Positions 42,379-50,934 of a stretch of 64,000 nucleotides of DNA are shown in pieces (the first letter of the stretch is position 1; each line of letters starts with the position of its first letter). The notes beneath the pieces are model-generated. The model was given only the letters and a program-made list of their open reading frames with translations. It searched no databases and was not told where the DNA came from. Source of the stretch: Bacteroidales bacterium UBA5197. Its GTDB lineage: Bacteria > Bacteroidota > Bacteroidia > Bacteroidales > Lentimicrobiaceae. A program made the position numbers and the translations under genes. The stretch covers positions 197,047 to 261,046 of the forward strand of contig DHVX01000062.1 in NCBI GenBank assembly GCA_002412885.1, in the 5' to 3' direction.

Positions 42379-42400
42379 GGGCTTCCGTTTCCGAAAGCCC
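42379..42400 (-). terminator. Intra-operon hairpin, possible attenuator
   Basis: Stem GGGCTT (42379-42384) / AAGCCC (42395-42400) with an inner CG/CG step after a mismatch. It sits between the 737-residue and 174-residue genes. The minus-strand T-run is absent, so partial termination or transcript processing is more likely than full termination. Confidence 0.45.
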
Positions 42401-42415
42401 CGGATTAAAAAATGT

Positions 42416-44629
42416 TTAGTATTTGAATGTTCTGTTGGCGGTATATGGACCTACTTTCATTTCAATCCAGTTTCCCTGTTCGTCATATTTAAAGGAGCAT
42501 GGCCATTCCAGACTTGAGCTAAATTCAAAGGAATCCTGGCTTACTTTGCTTTTGGGTGTGCCACCCTGTGCATATGATTCAGTAAACCATTCTTTTAAAC
42601 TCATTTTCTGTCCGACGTTAAGAGAACCAACCATTTCAAAATTATATTTTATTTTGGTTGGGTTTCCTTTTGCATCCTGTTCAAGCACAATAATTTCACG
42701 CAATAGTTTTGTAGCTTTGATCGATTGTTCTTTAGTTGAAAAACTTGCACCAAAAGTTGTTGTAACATCGCCATCCCACCTCCAGTTAGTGAAAACGCCT
42801 TCTTCATTGATCGAAGCTTTTGTTATAAATGTTGATTTTGTGTCAGTGCGCCTGGGCTCAATGCCATTGGATGTAAGAATATCCTTAAAAATGGCATTGG
42901 CTTTAAAATAATTGTTGTTTCCGGCGAAATAGATATTGCCATCAAGGTCAACTTTTAGCTGTACAATTTCATCAGCTGTTTTGCTTGAAAATACACCTGC
43001 TTTTTTGGTGATATTGTTTGCGCTGCGCGAAGTTTCTTTTAACAGCGGATCATACACATCGTTGAGCTTGCCTGAGAAATAGATATTGTTAGCCATGTTT
43101 CTCTGCCATACGCCGGCGTCTGTCACAATATCCAGGAACTTGCCGGTAATTTCATCGTAGGTTGGTTTTAGCTCTCTCGAAAACAGTTTCTCTTTTGATC
43201 CATCGTCCCCACGACTTATTTGTTCGGTTTCAAGTTGTTTTATTCTGCGATCAGAGTCAAACCTGACCTGGAAAGAAATCGGATCGCTGCCTTCTTTAAG
43301 AAGTGTACCATCCATTCTCTTGGGCGTTCCGGCAAAATCCTGTAAAGGGAAGAACTGGAAAGGATAATCAATCTCATACAGAGAGCAAAGCAAATCGTTG
43401 TGTGCATAGAAATCAACAAATTTTCCCAGATCGCGGTTGATGGTGGTCATCAGCTTTTCATACCTTTTTACTCCGGCTGCATAGTAAGTTACAAATGTTT
43501 CGATGTCTTTGTAATTTCTGAACTTCTTTTGGTCTTTCATGCCGATAACCAGTCCTTTTCTTTGTTCTTTAGGAAGCTTACCCTGAAGCAGAAGATTCCA
43601 TTTAGCCATCTCGTCAATGGTTTCCTTAATTTCTTCGCCATACTTTTTATAATAGGCAGAAGCTTTTTCAGGCTCTTCCAGCCATGCATAACAAACCGAA
43701 AGGTTGTGTAGCGCAACCCAACGCGTTTTCTCAGAACAACTGCCGATGTTTGTTTCTATAATATCCACAAACATTCTAACCTGCTCTTTTTCTTTTGCGT
43801 TTAACAGGAGTGCATTTTTGTTTTCGAAAATACTGAGTACCGGCTCAATTAGTTTTTTTGAATCCTTTATTTCCTTAATTACTCCTAATTTGATTGGAGA
43901 AGAGAAGGTTCCAAAACCATAACGGCCAAAAATATCCTGACGAACCCGGTTGTAAGCAACGTTGATCCCAATTCTTTCTGATTCAGTAAGTTCATTACTT
44001 TCCTCAACAGTAACGCTAAGCATTCCTCCTGAAGAAGGTGCCGGCGCCTTGTAGTTTTTTGATTTCATGGTTCCGGAAAGTGTTCCCAGATTTTCTTCCA
44101 GCAAAACTTCGCCTCTGGGTGTCGTAACTTTATATCTGCAGTTGATGTAATACGGAATGTTATAATATCCGTTTTTATCAGGGCTCAGGGTTGACATTCC
44201 TGCACCTGGGCTGGGATCCTCATCATTGAGTACATATATTTCAACAATCATACTTGATTTGACGTCGGAATCAGCTATGATGTATTGAGGAACGAATGAC
44301 CAGACAGCAAAACGCCCTTTGTCATCTTTCAATGCCTCAATTGCTTTTGACATTTTTGCTGAATAATCCATAGCATTGTTTGCAACACCGGAAACTGCTT
44401 GTCCTAATGCTCCAAATTTGGCACCCATGGCTGAGTTTTTTTCTTTTTGTGCTTCAAGCTTTGCTTCTTCAAGTGCCTTGTCTGTAAGAATATAAACATC
44501 TGCAAACTCATATTTAACACCTTGTGATGGTGCCTGAAAATATGAAATCTGATCAGGTCCTTTGATCGTTTGTGCGCCCAGATACCCGATTGTCAGGAAT
44601 GCAGTTGCCAGCAAGAGAATTCTTTTCAT
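42416..44629 (-). CDS. Large exported protein of unknown function
   Basis: 737 residues. Signal peptide 1-19 (MKRILLLATAFLTIGYLGAQ). A segment rich in small residues at about 60-90 (LEEAKLEAQKEKNSAMGAKFGALGQ) may be amphipathic. A TPR-like region lies at about 290-345 (LHNLSVCYAWLEEPEKASAYYKKYGEEI). The C-terminus (about 700-737) ends in SFKYDEQGNWIEMKVGPY, a YDxQGNW motif seen in repeat-type surface proteins. No catalytic motif is recognised. It is the first gene of a convergent exported three-gene operon next to the CHAT protease; whether the two units are linked is unknown. Confidence 0.78.
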   Translation of the reverse strand: MKRILLLATAFLTIGYLGAQTIKGPDQISYFQAPSQGVKYEFADVYILTDKALEEAKLEAQKEKNSAMGAKFGALGQAVSGVANNAMDYSAKMSKAIEALKDDKGRFAVWSFVPQYIIADSDVKSSMIVEIYVLNDEDPSPGAGMSTLSPDKNGYYNIPYYINCRYKVTTPRGEVLLEENLGTLSGTMKSKNYKAPAPSSGGMLSVTVEESNELTESERIGINVAYNRVRQDIFGRYGFGTFSSPIKLGVIKEIKDSKKLIEPVLSIFENKNALLLNAKEKEQVRMFVDIIETNIGSCSEKTRWVALHNLSVCYAWLEEPEKASAYYKKYGEEIKETIDEMAKWNLLLQGKLPKEQRKGLVIGMKDQKKFRNYKDIETFVTYYAAGVKRYEKLMTTINRDLGKFVDFYAHNDLLCSLYEIDYPFQFFPLQDFAGTPKRMDGTLLKEGSDPISFQVRFDSDRRIKQLETEQISRGDDGSKEKLFSRELKPTYDEITGKFLDIVTDAGVWQRNMANNIYFSGKLNDVYDPLLKETSRSANNITKKAGVFSSKTADEIVQLKVDLDGNIYFAGNNNYFKANAIFKDILTSNGIEPRRTDTKSTFITKASINEEGVFTNWRWDGDVTTTFGASFSTKEQSIKATKLLREIIVLEQDAKGNPTKIKYNFEMVGSLNVGQKMSLKEWFTESYAQGGTPKSKVSQDSFEFSSSLEWPCSFKYDEQGNWIEMKVGPYTANRTFKY

Positions 44630-45185
44630 TTTGATTAGTTTTTATTTGTTTTTATTTAGTTGAGATTTTGTTTTCCACCATTAAACTAATTAGACAGGTC
44701 TATTTAACTGTTACCAGTTATTGGTTGCATGACCGACCTTGTTTTGAAAAGTGTTTGTGCACTTTTTTTAATTATTTTTATTCTAACTTTTGCTGGATGT
44801 GTAATGCGAAGATAATCAGCGTATAGGAGTGTTCTTAATTGTTAAGTGATCTGTTCTAACAGAATATCTGACCATAAGATAAATGTGGAGAGAGCCTTAG
44901 GCTTGACTATTGATATAACAACTGACTTTAGTCCGGTAAAAAAGGAGAAATAACAATAATGAGATTCATTAGCCCGTAATACATTACTAATGAAAAATAA
45001 TGTAAATGTGCACGTTAAGGACACAGCGTGAGATTTGCCTGTGAATGTTATTGTAAAATAAAATAGCAGGAACAAACTATTGCATTAAGGAACTCTGCGA
45101 AAGAAATCTATACGGTACTTTCGACAGGTTCACAACATCAATCTGCGATTAACTATTTTGTAAATTATCTGCAAGTTTCAGGATT
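44630..45185. other. Intergenic region
   Basis: 556 bases, AT-rich. Contains one hairpin with a T-run (44747-44769). A possible 77-codon minus-strand frame at 44842-45075 is rich in Phe/Ser/Thr without recognisable features and is not called. Confidence 0.4.
44747..44769 (+). terminator. Orphan plus-strand terminator hairpin
   Basis: AAAAGTG (44747-44753) pairs with CACTTTT (44760-44766) around TTTGTG, followed by TTT. It is oriented for plus-strand transcripts, but the nearest plus-strand gene upstream is the CHAT gene nearly 4 kb away, behind three minus-strand genes. It might end a small RNA or antisense transcript. Confidence 0.4.
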
Positions 45186-46226
45186 TCATGCAAAATACCT
45201 GTCCCTGATTTTAAGAAATGCCTGCTCTATGGCCATTGAGAGCAGTATGCCAACCGAAATGGTAACCCCCAGGTAAAGAACCCCACCGGTTTTAAGGTGT
45301 AGCACTTTTTCAATAAAATCACTCAGCAGGAGGTGCCAAACATAAATGGAGTAGGAATAAATGCCAATGTATGAGGTTATCCTGATAAGGTAATCCATCG
45401 GTAAAAACTTTCTGAATCTGCTCACCAGATCGCCCTGAGCAGCATAAGCAACCAGCACTGCAAAACCCAGATGGACTATATTGAAGCCAATTGAGTTGTA
45501 AAAAAGGCTTCCGGCTTTAATATAAAACAGCGGACTGATCAATACAATGCCTGCAAGCACAAAAGCTGTTTTGTGCCTGTTGATGTATTGTGTAAAACCT
45601 TTCCTGAAGTGGATAAGATAGGATAGCAAAACACCCAGCAGCAGTCCGTCCATGCGCAGATGGGTATAAAATATTGCAAGATAGGGATCGTTCCTGTGGG
45701 AATAAATGTATTGCATCCGCATTGCAATAACGAGTATGATGGATGAAACCAGCATGGAAATCATCAATCTTCTGTTTTCTAAGGAATTAACAGACAATAC
45801 AATAAAAACAAAAAGGGAAAGCAGCAGGTAAAAGTGCTCTTCTATGGCCAGCGACCAGGTGTGAATAAAACAACCCTGCAGATACGTTTGAATAAACAGA
45901 ATTTCAGAAAGCATATTGCTGAGCGGGAAAGGGTGTCCGTTTACCCAGGGGTAAAAGATAAATGCTGCAATCAGAAAAATATAAAAGGTAGGATAGATTT
46001 TAAATGCCCGGCGTATCAGAAAACGTCCGATTATTACTTTTCCTGATTTCTTAAACTCATTGAACAGCAATCCGGAAACGAGAAAACCACTCAGCACGAA
46101 GAAAAGGTCAACTCCGGCCCAACCGGCGCGTGCAAAATTATTGTCCCACGCTGAATGCCGGAAAAGTACACCTATGATTGCGATGCCGCGTAAAAAATCA
46201 AGATCCGGGATGCGTTTGCCTGCCAT
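45186..46226 (-). CDS. Acyltransferase 3 family membrane protein (OafA/YrhL type)
   Basis: 346 residues with about ten membrane helices. N-terminal signature DFLRGIAIIGVLFRHSAWD with the acyl-donor His, then GVDLFFVLSGFLVSGLLFNEF, and RRAFKIYPTFYIF. Family members O-acetylate or acylate surface polysaccharides, lipopolysaccharide or peptidoglycan in the inner membrane. No C-terminal SGNH domain is present, which is the common short form. The gene is alone, 98 bases downstream of the beta-barrel gene, without polysaccharide-synthesis neighbours, so the acceptor is unknown. Confidence 0.93.
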   Translation of the reverse strand: MAGKRIPDLDFLRGIAIIGVLFRHSAWDNNFARAGWAGVDLFFVLSGFLVSGLLFNEFKKSGKVIIGRFLIRRAFKIYPTFYIFLIAAFIFYPWVNGHPFPLSNMLSEILFIQTYLQGCFIHTWSLAIEEHFYLLLSLFVFIVLSVNSLENRRLMISMLVSSIILVIAMRMQYIYSHRNDPYLAIFYTHLRMDGLLLGVLLSYLIHFRKGFTQYINRHKTAFVLAGIVLISPLFYIKAGSLFYNSIGFNIVHLGFAVLVAYAAQGDLVSRFRKFLPMDYLIRITSYIGIYSYSIYVWHLLLSDFIEKVLHLKTGGVLYLGVTISVGILLSMAIEQAFLKIRDRYFA

Positions 46227-46323
46227 GCGCTGGTTTGCGAATTAGATAAATAGCACTTCTGAGCATTGTTGTAAGAAAGTGCAAATATCGCAAGCTAAGC
46301 GCATTTTCCTATTGCGGAGTGAT

Positions 46324-46920
46324 TTATTTTCTGTTTGCACTGAAACGATAATCAATGCCAACCATCACGTGCGGGTAAAAGATATTGGTATGATTATGGA
46401 ATGTTGAAGAAATTCCTATTCCGGCACCGGTAAACGCGTGCAACCCTTTATATATCCTGTAGTCAATCCCTACGGATGTATATCCGCACCAGACAGTTTC
46501 CTTGTGGTTCCTTACACCGTGCCCCGGGGACATGCTGGAATAGTTTACCGTGAAATGCGAACCCTGGAGTTGGGCAAACATTCTTAGCCGTTTAATTATT
46601 TCGTTGGGATAGTACCTGTATCCGAAACTTAAACCCAGAGAAGGCTTGAAACTACTGTTTATCCAAAAGGGATTATTCAGAAAATGAGTATGAGTAACAC
46701 CTAATAGTAAATCATGGTTTTTATATTCAATAAATAGTCCCGGTGTTGAACGCAAAAGCCAATAATCCATCTGGAAGTCATCTAAATAAATATTGTCGAA
46801 GTTAGCGCCAAATCTTACGCCGAAAGCCAGTTTGGATTCCGAAACATCCTGTGCTGATAATGGGCTGAAAAAGCCTGAAAACAGCAAAAAACTTAGTAGA
46901 ATAATCTGTAATGATTTCAT
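46324..46920 (-). CDS. Putative outer-membrane beta-barrel protein, copy 1
   Basis: 198 residues. Signal peptide (MKSLQIILLSFLLFSGFFSPLSAQ) almost identical to that of the next upstream gene. The mature part has alternating strands and ends in DYRFSANRK, typical of small beta-barrels: LAFGVRFGANFDN, LGLSFGYRYYPNEIIKR, VGIDYRIYKGLHAFTGAGIGIS, HVMVGIDYRFS. A porin-like or structural outer-membrane role is inferred. It shares roughly two-thirds of its residues with the adjacent copy, so the two arose by tandem duplication. Confidence 0.78.
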   Translation of the reverse strand: MKSLQIILLSFLLFSGFFSPLSAQDVSESKLAFGVRFGANFDNIYLDDFQMDYWLLRSTPGLFIEYKNHDLLLGVTHTHFLNNPFWINSSFKPSLGLSFGYRYYPNEIIKRLRMFAQLQGSHFTVNYSSMSPGHGVRNHKETVWCGYTSVGIDYRIYKGLHAFTGAGIGISSTFHNHTNIFYPHVMVGIDYRFSANRK

Positions 46921-47019
46921 AACTAAAGTTTTAAATGAATAGAAAGAAGATTAGTTAAAAATCGTGATCAGGAATTCATTTGCAAGTCCTGGATCACAGC
47001 CTGAGTGCATTGTCTGAGG

Positions 47020-47625
47020 TTATTTTTTTCTGTTTACACTGAAACGGTAATCAATGCCAACCATCACATGCGGGTAAAATTTTCCAAAATATTCAGTAAA
47101 AGCGGAAGATATTCCGATTCCCGCACCGGTGAACGCGTGGAATACTTGATAGATTCTGTAGTCAATGCCTAAAGATGTATAGCCACTCCATACCACATCT
47201 TCCCGGGCATAATTTCCACTCCCTTGTGAGGAATTAGTTGATTTAACCAAAAATCGCGATGCTCTTATTTCAGCAAACATCCTAAATCGTTTTGCTATTT
47301 CGTTGGGATAGTATCTGTATCCGAAACTAAAACCCATTGAATTGGAATTAAATTTTTTTGCAGAAAACCATCCTGGATTGTCTATAAAATGTGCATGGGC
47401 AGGTCCTATTTGAAATTCATGGTTTTTATAAGCTATAAAAAGATCGGGGGTGGAGCGTAAAACCCAATAATTCATATCGTAATCATGAAAAAATAAATTG
47501 TCGAAGTTCGCACCCAATCTTACGCCAAATGCCAGTTTGGATTCTGAAACATCCTGAGCTGCTAATGGACTGAAACATCCTGATAACAGCAGGAAACTTA
47601 ATAGAATAATCTGTAAGGATTTCAT
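47020..47625 (-). CDS. Putative outer-membrane beta-barrel protein, copy 2
   Basis: 201 residues, paralogue of the next downstream gene: signal peptide MKSLQIILLSFLLLSGCFSPLAAQ, then DVSESKLAFGVRLGANFDN and the same C-terminal HVMVGIDYRFS. The divergence lies in surface-loop-like stretches (HFIDNPGWFSAKKFNSNSMG versus HFLNNPFWINSSFKPSLG), as expected for exposed loops. A Cys at residue 17 does not form a convincing lipobox. It lies 99 bases upstream of copy 1 on the same strand. Confidence 0.78.
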   Translation of the reverse strand: MKSLQIILLSFLLLSGCFSPLAAQDVSESKLAFGVRLGANFDNLFFHDYDMNYWVLRSTPDLFIAYKNHEFQIGPAHAHFIDNPGWFSAKKFNSNSMGFSFGYRYYPNEIAKRFRMFAEIRASRFLVKSTNSSQGSGNYAREDVVWSGYTSLGIDYRIYQVFHAFTGAGIGISSAFTEYFGKFYPHVMVGIDYRFSVNRKK

Positions 47626-47770
47626 AACTCAATGTTTAAAAGGAATAAAAAGATAAAAAGATAAAAACCGTCAAAACCGGATAGTATAAATACCTCAGTT
47701 TAAACGGTAAATGTACAAATTATTATATGAAAGCGAAACTAATCTGAAATTCTGATCAGAGGCTGTTTTT

Positions 47771-48026
47771 CCATGTGTCAGGCGGCGTGCGGGAGCATTA
47801 ACTAGAAAGTTATACAAAGGCGATAAAAGGATATTTGAAAAATCAGGCAATGTTAGTCCACGCGTCAGGGGACGCGCGGAAGCATCATGCAAAAGCAAAG
47901 AAAAATAATTTGAAAAAATAAAGTGATGCCAGTCCACGCGTCAGGGGACGCGCGGGAGCGTCATGGCGATAAAAGGATATTTGAAAAATCAGGCAAAGTT
48001 AGGCCACGCATCTGGGGACGCGCGGG
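47771..48026. repeat. REP-like array, four units of CGCGTCAGGGGACGCGCG
   Basis: Cores begin at 47771 (degenerate, CCATGTGTCAGGCGGCGTGCGG), 47858 (CCACGCGTCAGGGGACGCGCGG), 47934 (the same, then GAGCGTCATG) and 48004 (CCACGCATCTGGGGACGCGCGG). Each intact core folds as CGCGTC-AGGG-GACGCG. Spacers share GGCGATAAAAGGATATTTGA (first and third) and are not unique. Spacing is 87, 76 and 70 bases. One more copy lies ahead of ileS (31051). Two overlapping open frames here are made of repeat sequence and are not called. The 421-base gap 47626-48046 holds nothing else. Confidence 0.8.
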
Positions 48027-48046
48027 AGCAGCACACAAAGTTAGAT

Positions 48047-49072
48047 TTACTGCCAGGCCGATTCAAACTGTTGCAGGAAACGTACATCATTTTCTGAAAA
48101 CAGGCGTAGATCCTTTACATTAAATGAAAGGTTGGTGATGCGTTCAACGCCCATTCCAAACGCAAATCCGGAATAGATATCAGGATCGATGCCGCAATTT
48201 TTCAGTACATTGGGATTCACCATTCCACAGCCAAGGATTTCTACCCATCCGGTGTATTTACAGAATCCACAGCCTTTACCACCGCACAGGTTGCAGGATA
48301 TGTCCATTTCGGCGGAAGGTTCGGTAAACGGGAAATACGATGGCCTGAGCCGTATGCGGGTATCGGCGCTGAACATCTCTTTGGCAAAGTAGAGCATGGT
48401 TTGACGCAGGTCGGCAAAACTTACATTTTTATCTACATAAAGGCCTTCCACCTGATGGAAAAAGCAGTGTGCACGTGCCGAAATGGCCTCGTTGCGGTAA
48501 ACCCTTCCGGGGAATATCATGCGGATGGGAGGCTGAGTTTGCTCCATTACCCGCACCTGAACACTCGATGTGTGGGTACGAAGGATAATATCCGGATCTT
48601 TTTCAATGAAAAAAGTGTCCTGCATATCACGGGCTGGATGCTCGGGTGCAAAGTTGAGCGCTGAAAAGTTGTGCCAGTCGTCTTCAATTTCCGGGCCTTC
48701 GGCAACGGTAAAACCAATGCGCGAAAAAATCTCAATCATGCGGTTGCGGACAATCATCAGCGGATGGCGTGAACCTGCATCGCTGAAATTTACCGGCAGG
48801 GTAAGATCCTGTGCAGGAGCCGAAGCAGATTCATCTCCTTCAAAAGACTCACGTTGGGAATCAAGTTTTTGCTGCATTTTGCCCTTCAAATCGTTGAGCA
48901 GCACACCCATTTCGCGGCGTTCTTCAGCAGCTACATTTTTGAAATCAGCAAACAGATCGTTCAGTATTCCTTTTTTGCCGGAAAACTTAATGCGGAACTG
49001 TTCGAGTTCATCTTTTGATTTGGCTGTAAATAATTCAATTTCAGCCAGGTATTGATTGATTTTTTCTTTCAT
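48047..49072 (-). CDS. pheS: Phenylalanyl-tRNA synthetase alpha subunit
   Basis: 341 residues. N-terminal coiled-coil tRNA-binding arm (about 1-85), then the class II catalytic domain: HPLMIVRNRMIEIFSRIGF, motif 2 region RVYRNEAISARAHCFFHQVEGLYVD, and motif 3 in the GFAFGMGVERITNLSF stretch. A Cys-rich insertion CNLCGGKGCGFCKYTGWVEILGCG lies before motif 3. PheS works with PheT as an alpha2-beta2 enzyme; pheT is not in this window, which is usual when the two genes are unlinked in this phylum. No exact -7 box was found upstream. Confidence 0.97.
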   Translation of the reverse strand: MKEKINQYLAEIELFTAKSKDELEQFRIKFSGKKGILNDLFADFKNVAAEERREMGVLLNDLKGKMQQKLDSQRESFEGDESASAPAQDLTLPVNFSDAGSRHPLMIVRNRMIEIFSRIGFTVAEGPEIEDDWHNFSALNFAPEHPARDMQDTFFIEKDPDIILRTHTSSVQVRVMEQTQPPIRMIFPGRVYRNEAISARAHCFFHQVEGLYVDKNVSFADLRQTMLYFAKEMFSADTRIRLRPSYFPFTEPSAEMDISCNLCGGKGCGFCKYTGWVEILGCGMVNPNVLKNCGIDPDIYSGFAFGMGVERITNLSFNVKDLRLFSENDVRFLQQFESAWQ

Positions 49073-49316
49073 TCAGAAATTATATTTGCCACACAGTAAT
49101 TCATTCACAATAAATCCCTCATTTTTATTCTTTACCCTCCCCAACCCTCCCTACGCCTTCGACCAGGCTCAGGCACCGAGGGAGGGAGTGCATCCTGCTA
49201 TGTTGTTACCAGATCCTTTTCACATGCTGACTTTTAGCTTCTCCCCAGTTTTTAGGGGATTCCACTAAGGGCCAGAAAGACAAGGGTTCACAAATAACAC
49301 TGACAATGCTGATAAA

Positions 49317-49970
49317 TTAATTTATCACGGTGATTTTCATTTTCACATCCTGCACTGGTTTATCGCCGGGGCCGGTTTGAACGGCGGCAATTTTATCAAC
49401 GACTTCAAGACCTGAAATGACTTCACCAAAAACGGTATAATCATCATCAAGGTGAGGAGTTCCGCCTATTGATTTGTAAACAGCACGTCTTTCAGGGCTG
49501 ATGGTTTTTTTGGTCTGACTTTCAAAAATACCCAGTTGCTGGTCGTTCATTTTTTGTCCCTGAACAATATAAAACTGCGAGCCTGATGAAGCTTTGTTCG
49601 GGTTTACCTGATCGGGTTTGCGGGCTGCAGCCAGTGCTCCTTTTTTATGGAAATATTTGGGATTGATTTCAGCAGGAACAGTGTATCCGGGATCGTTCAT
49701 TTTGCCTTCCTGTCCACCGCCCTGAATCATAAAACGGTTGATTACCCTATGAAAAATCGAGCCATTGTACCAGCCCTGTTTCACCAGCTTCAGGAAATTG
49801 TCGCGGTGTTGGGGAGTTTCGTTATACAAAATGGCAGTCATATTGCCATATTCGGTTTCGATAAGGATTTTTGTTTGTTTCTGAGGCGTTGCAGCAGCTT
49901 TTGGTGCCTGGGCAAAAGTAAAACTTGCAGCAACAAGAATAATTGAAACAAGGATGCTTAGTTTTTTCAT
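49317..49970 (-). CDS. Exported cyclophilin-type peptidyl-prolyl isomerase
   Basis: 217 residues. Signal peptide 1-20 (MKKLSILVSIILVAASFTFAQ). The cyclophilin domain (about 33-216) has the motifs FHRVINRFMIQGGG, SSGSQFYIVQGQ and DDDYTVFGEVISGLEVVDKIAA. It catalyses cis-trans isomerisation of prolyl bonds in the periplasm. Its ATG overlaps the stop of the upstream cyclophilin gene by four bases (ATGA), so the two are translationally coupled and likely work on the same envelope clients. Confidence 0.95.
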   Translation of the reverse strand: MKKLSILVSIILVAASFTFAQAPKAAATPQKQTKILIETEYGNMTAILYNETPQHRDNFLKLVKQGWYNGSIFHRVINRFMIQGGGQEGKMNDPGYTVPAEINPKYFHKKGALAAARKPDQVNPNKASSGSQFYIVQGQKMNDQQLGIFESQTKKTISPERRAVYKSIGGTPHLDDDYTVFGEVISGLEVVDKIAAVQTGPGDKPVQDVKMKITVIN

Positions 49971-50827
49971 GGTTTTGGTTTTTTACGGGTAATAATTTTA
50001 ACTGTCATTGGAATGTCGGCGACAGGACGATCGTTATTGTCTGTTTTTTCTGCAGCAATTGCATCAACAACATCCATGCCTTCAATCACTTCGCCAAAAA
50101 TGGAATATTTTCCATCAAGGTGAGGTGTGCCGCCCACAGTGGTGTAAATCTTTCTATGCTCTGCGGGAATCCTGAACTCCGGGATCAATACGTACTCTTT
50201 GTCAATCAACTGATTAAGGGTGTCGAGGAGAAAGCGGAAGTGTGCTGAATCTTTTTTGGCATCCGGAGAAAAGAACTGGTTTCTGAGTGTAATGTTATCC
50301 GGATTGTCCATGATATTCACAAAAATCCGTTGTTTGGTCATGGAATTTTGTTCTTTTTCGATCATATCGAGTGCCGCCTCTGTAAAGACTTTTCCTTGAA
50401 CGATATAGAATTGAGAGCCATCAGAAAGCCTGAGCGGGTTTTTTTTATCATCTTCACGGGCTGCTGCTAGTGTTCCCCGGCGATGAAAATGTGCAGGAAT
50501 TATTTCAGCCGGAAGATTATAACCCGGGCCACCATTCCCAAGTTCAACTCCGGGAGCAGCTCCTTTTGAGTCGGGATCACCGCCCTGAATCATAAACCCA
50601 CTGATCACGCGATGGAAAAGTGTGCTGTCGAAAAATCCGTCTTTGGCCAGTTTAAGAAAATTGTCGCGGTGTTTCGGGGTATCGTTAAACAACCGGAGTG
50701 TTATATCACCTTTCGATGTTGAGATTACCACCAATTCTTCCGCTGCAGTTTCCTGCGCATAGGAATAGGGTGACAGCAGAACACTCGTTAACAAAATGAA
50801 AAGTAGTTGTTTAAATCCTGAAAGCAT
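49967..50827 (-). CDS. Exported cyclophilin with insertion
   Basis: 286 residues from MLSGFKQLLFILL. An upstream ATG (50893) is in frame, but a -7 box at 50849-50856 lies inside that extension, so the inner start is chosen. Signal segment about 1-22. Cyclophilin motifs FHRVISGFMIQGGDPDS, SDGSQFYIVQGK and DGKYSIFGEVIEGMDVVDAI are present. Between the second and third motif an insertion of about 60 residues, with NPDNITLRNQFFSPDAKKD and REFRIPAEHRK-like charged stretches, is larger than in the sister gene. It is coupled to the downstream cyclophilin by an ATGA overlap. Confidence 0.92.
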   Translation of the reverse strand: MLSGFKQLLFILLTSVLLSPYSYAQETAAEELVVISTSKGDITLRLFNDTPKHRDNFLKLAKDGFFDSTLFHRVISGFMIQGGDPDSKGAAPGVELGNGGPGYNLPAEIIPAHFHRRGTLAAAREDDKKNPLRLSDGSQFYIVQGKVFTEAALDMIEKEQNSMTKQRIFVNIMDNPDNITLRNQFFSPDAKKDSAHFRFLLDTLNQLIDKEYVLIPEFRIPAEHRKIYTTVGGTPHLDGKYSIFGEVIEGMDVVDAIAAEKTDNNDRPVADIPMTVKIITRKKPKP

Positions 50828-50848
50828 TTTGACATCATTAAGTGAGGG

Positions 50849-50856
50849 CAAATTTA
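50849..50856 (-). promoter_or_regulatory. Promoter -7 box of the cyclophilin operon
   Basis: The minus strand reads TAAATTTG, exact to TAnnTTTG, setting transcription start near 50843 and supporting the ATG at 50827. Confidence 0.5.
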
Positions 50857-50934
50857 CATAAAATCGTCTTAGGCTCTGCATATAGTGTGCCATGGTCTTT
50901 TTCAGGGCGGATTGTGGTGAAAAAATAGCCAGGC

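Noticed and set aside
44842..45075. 77-codon minus-strand frame between the exported operon and the acyltransferase
   Set aside because: Composition typical of AT-rich noncoding sequence; no start context.
47771..48026. Direct repeats with spacers, at first sight CRISPR-like
   Set aside because: Repeat cores are hairpins of unequal quality, spacing varies from 70 to 87 bases, and two spacers share the same sequence. No cas gene is near.
47695..48123. Two overlapping open frames (80 and 66 codons)
   Set aside because: Both consist mainly of the REP-like repeat and have no protein-like composition.
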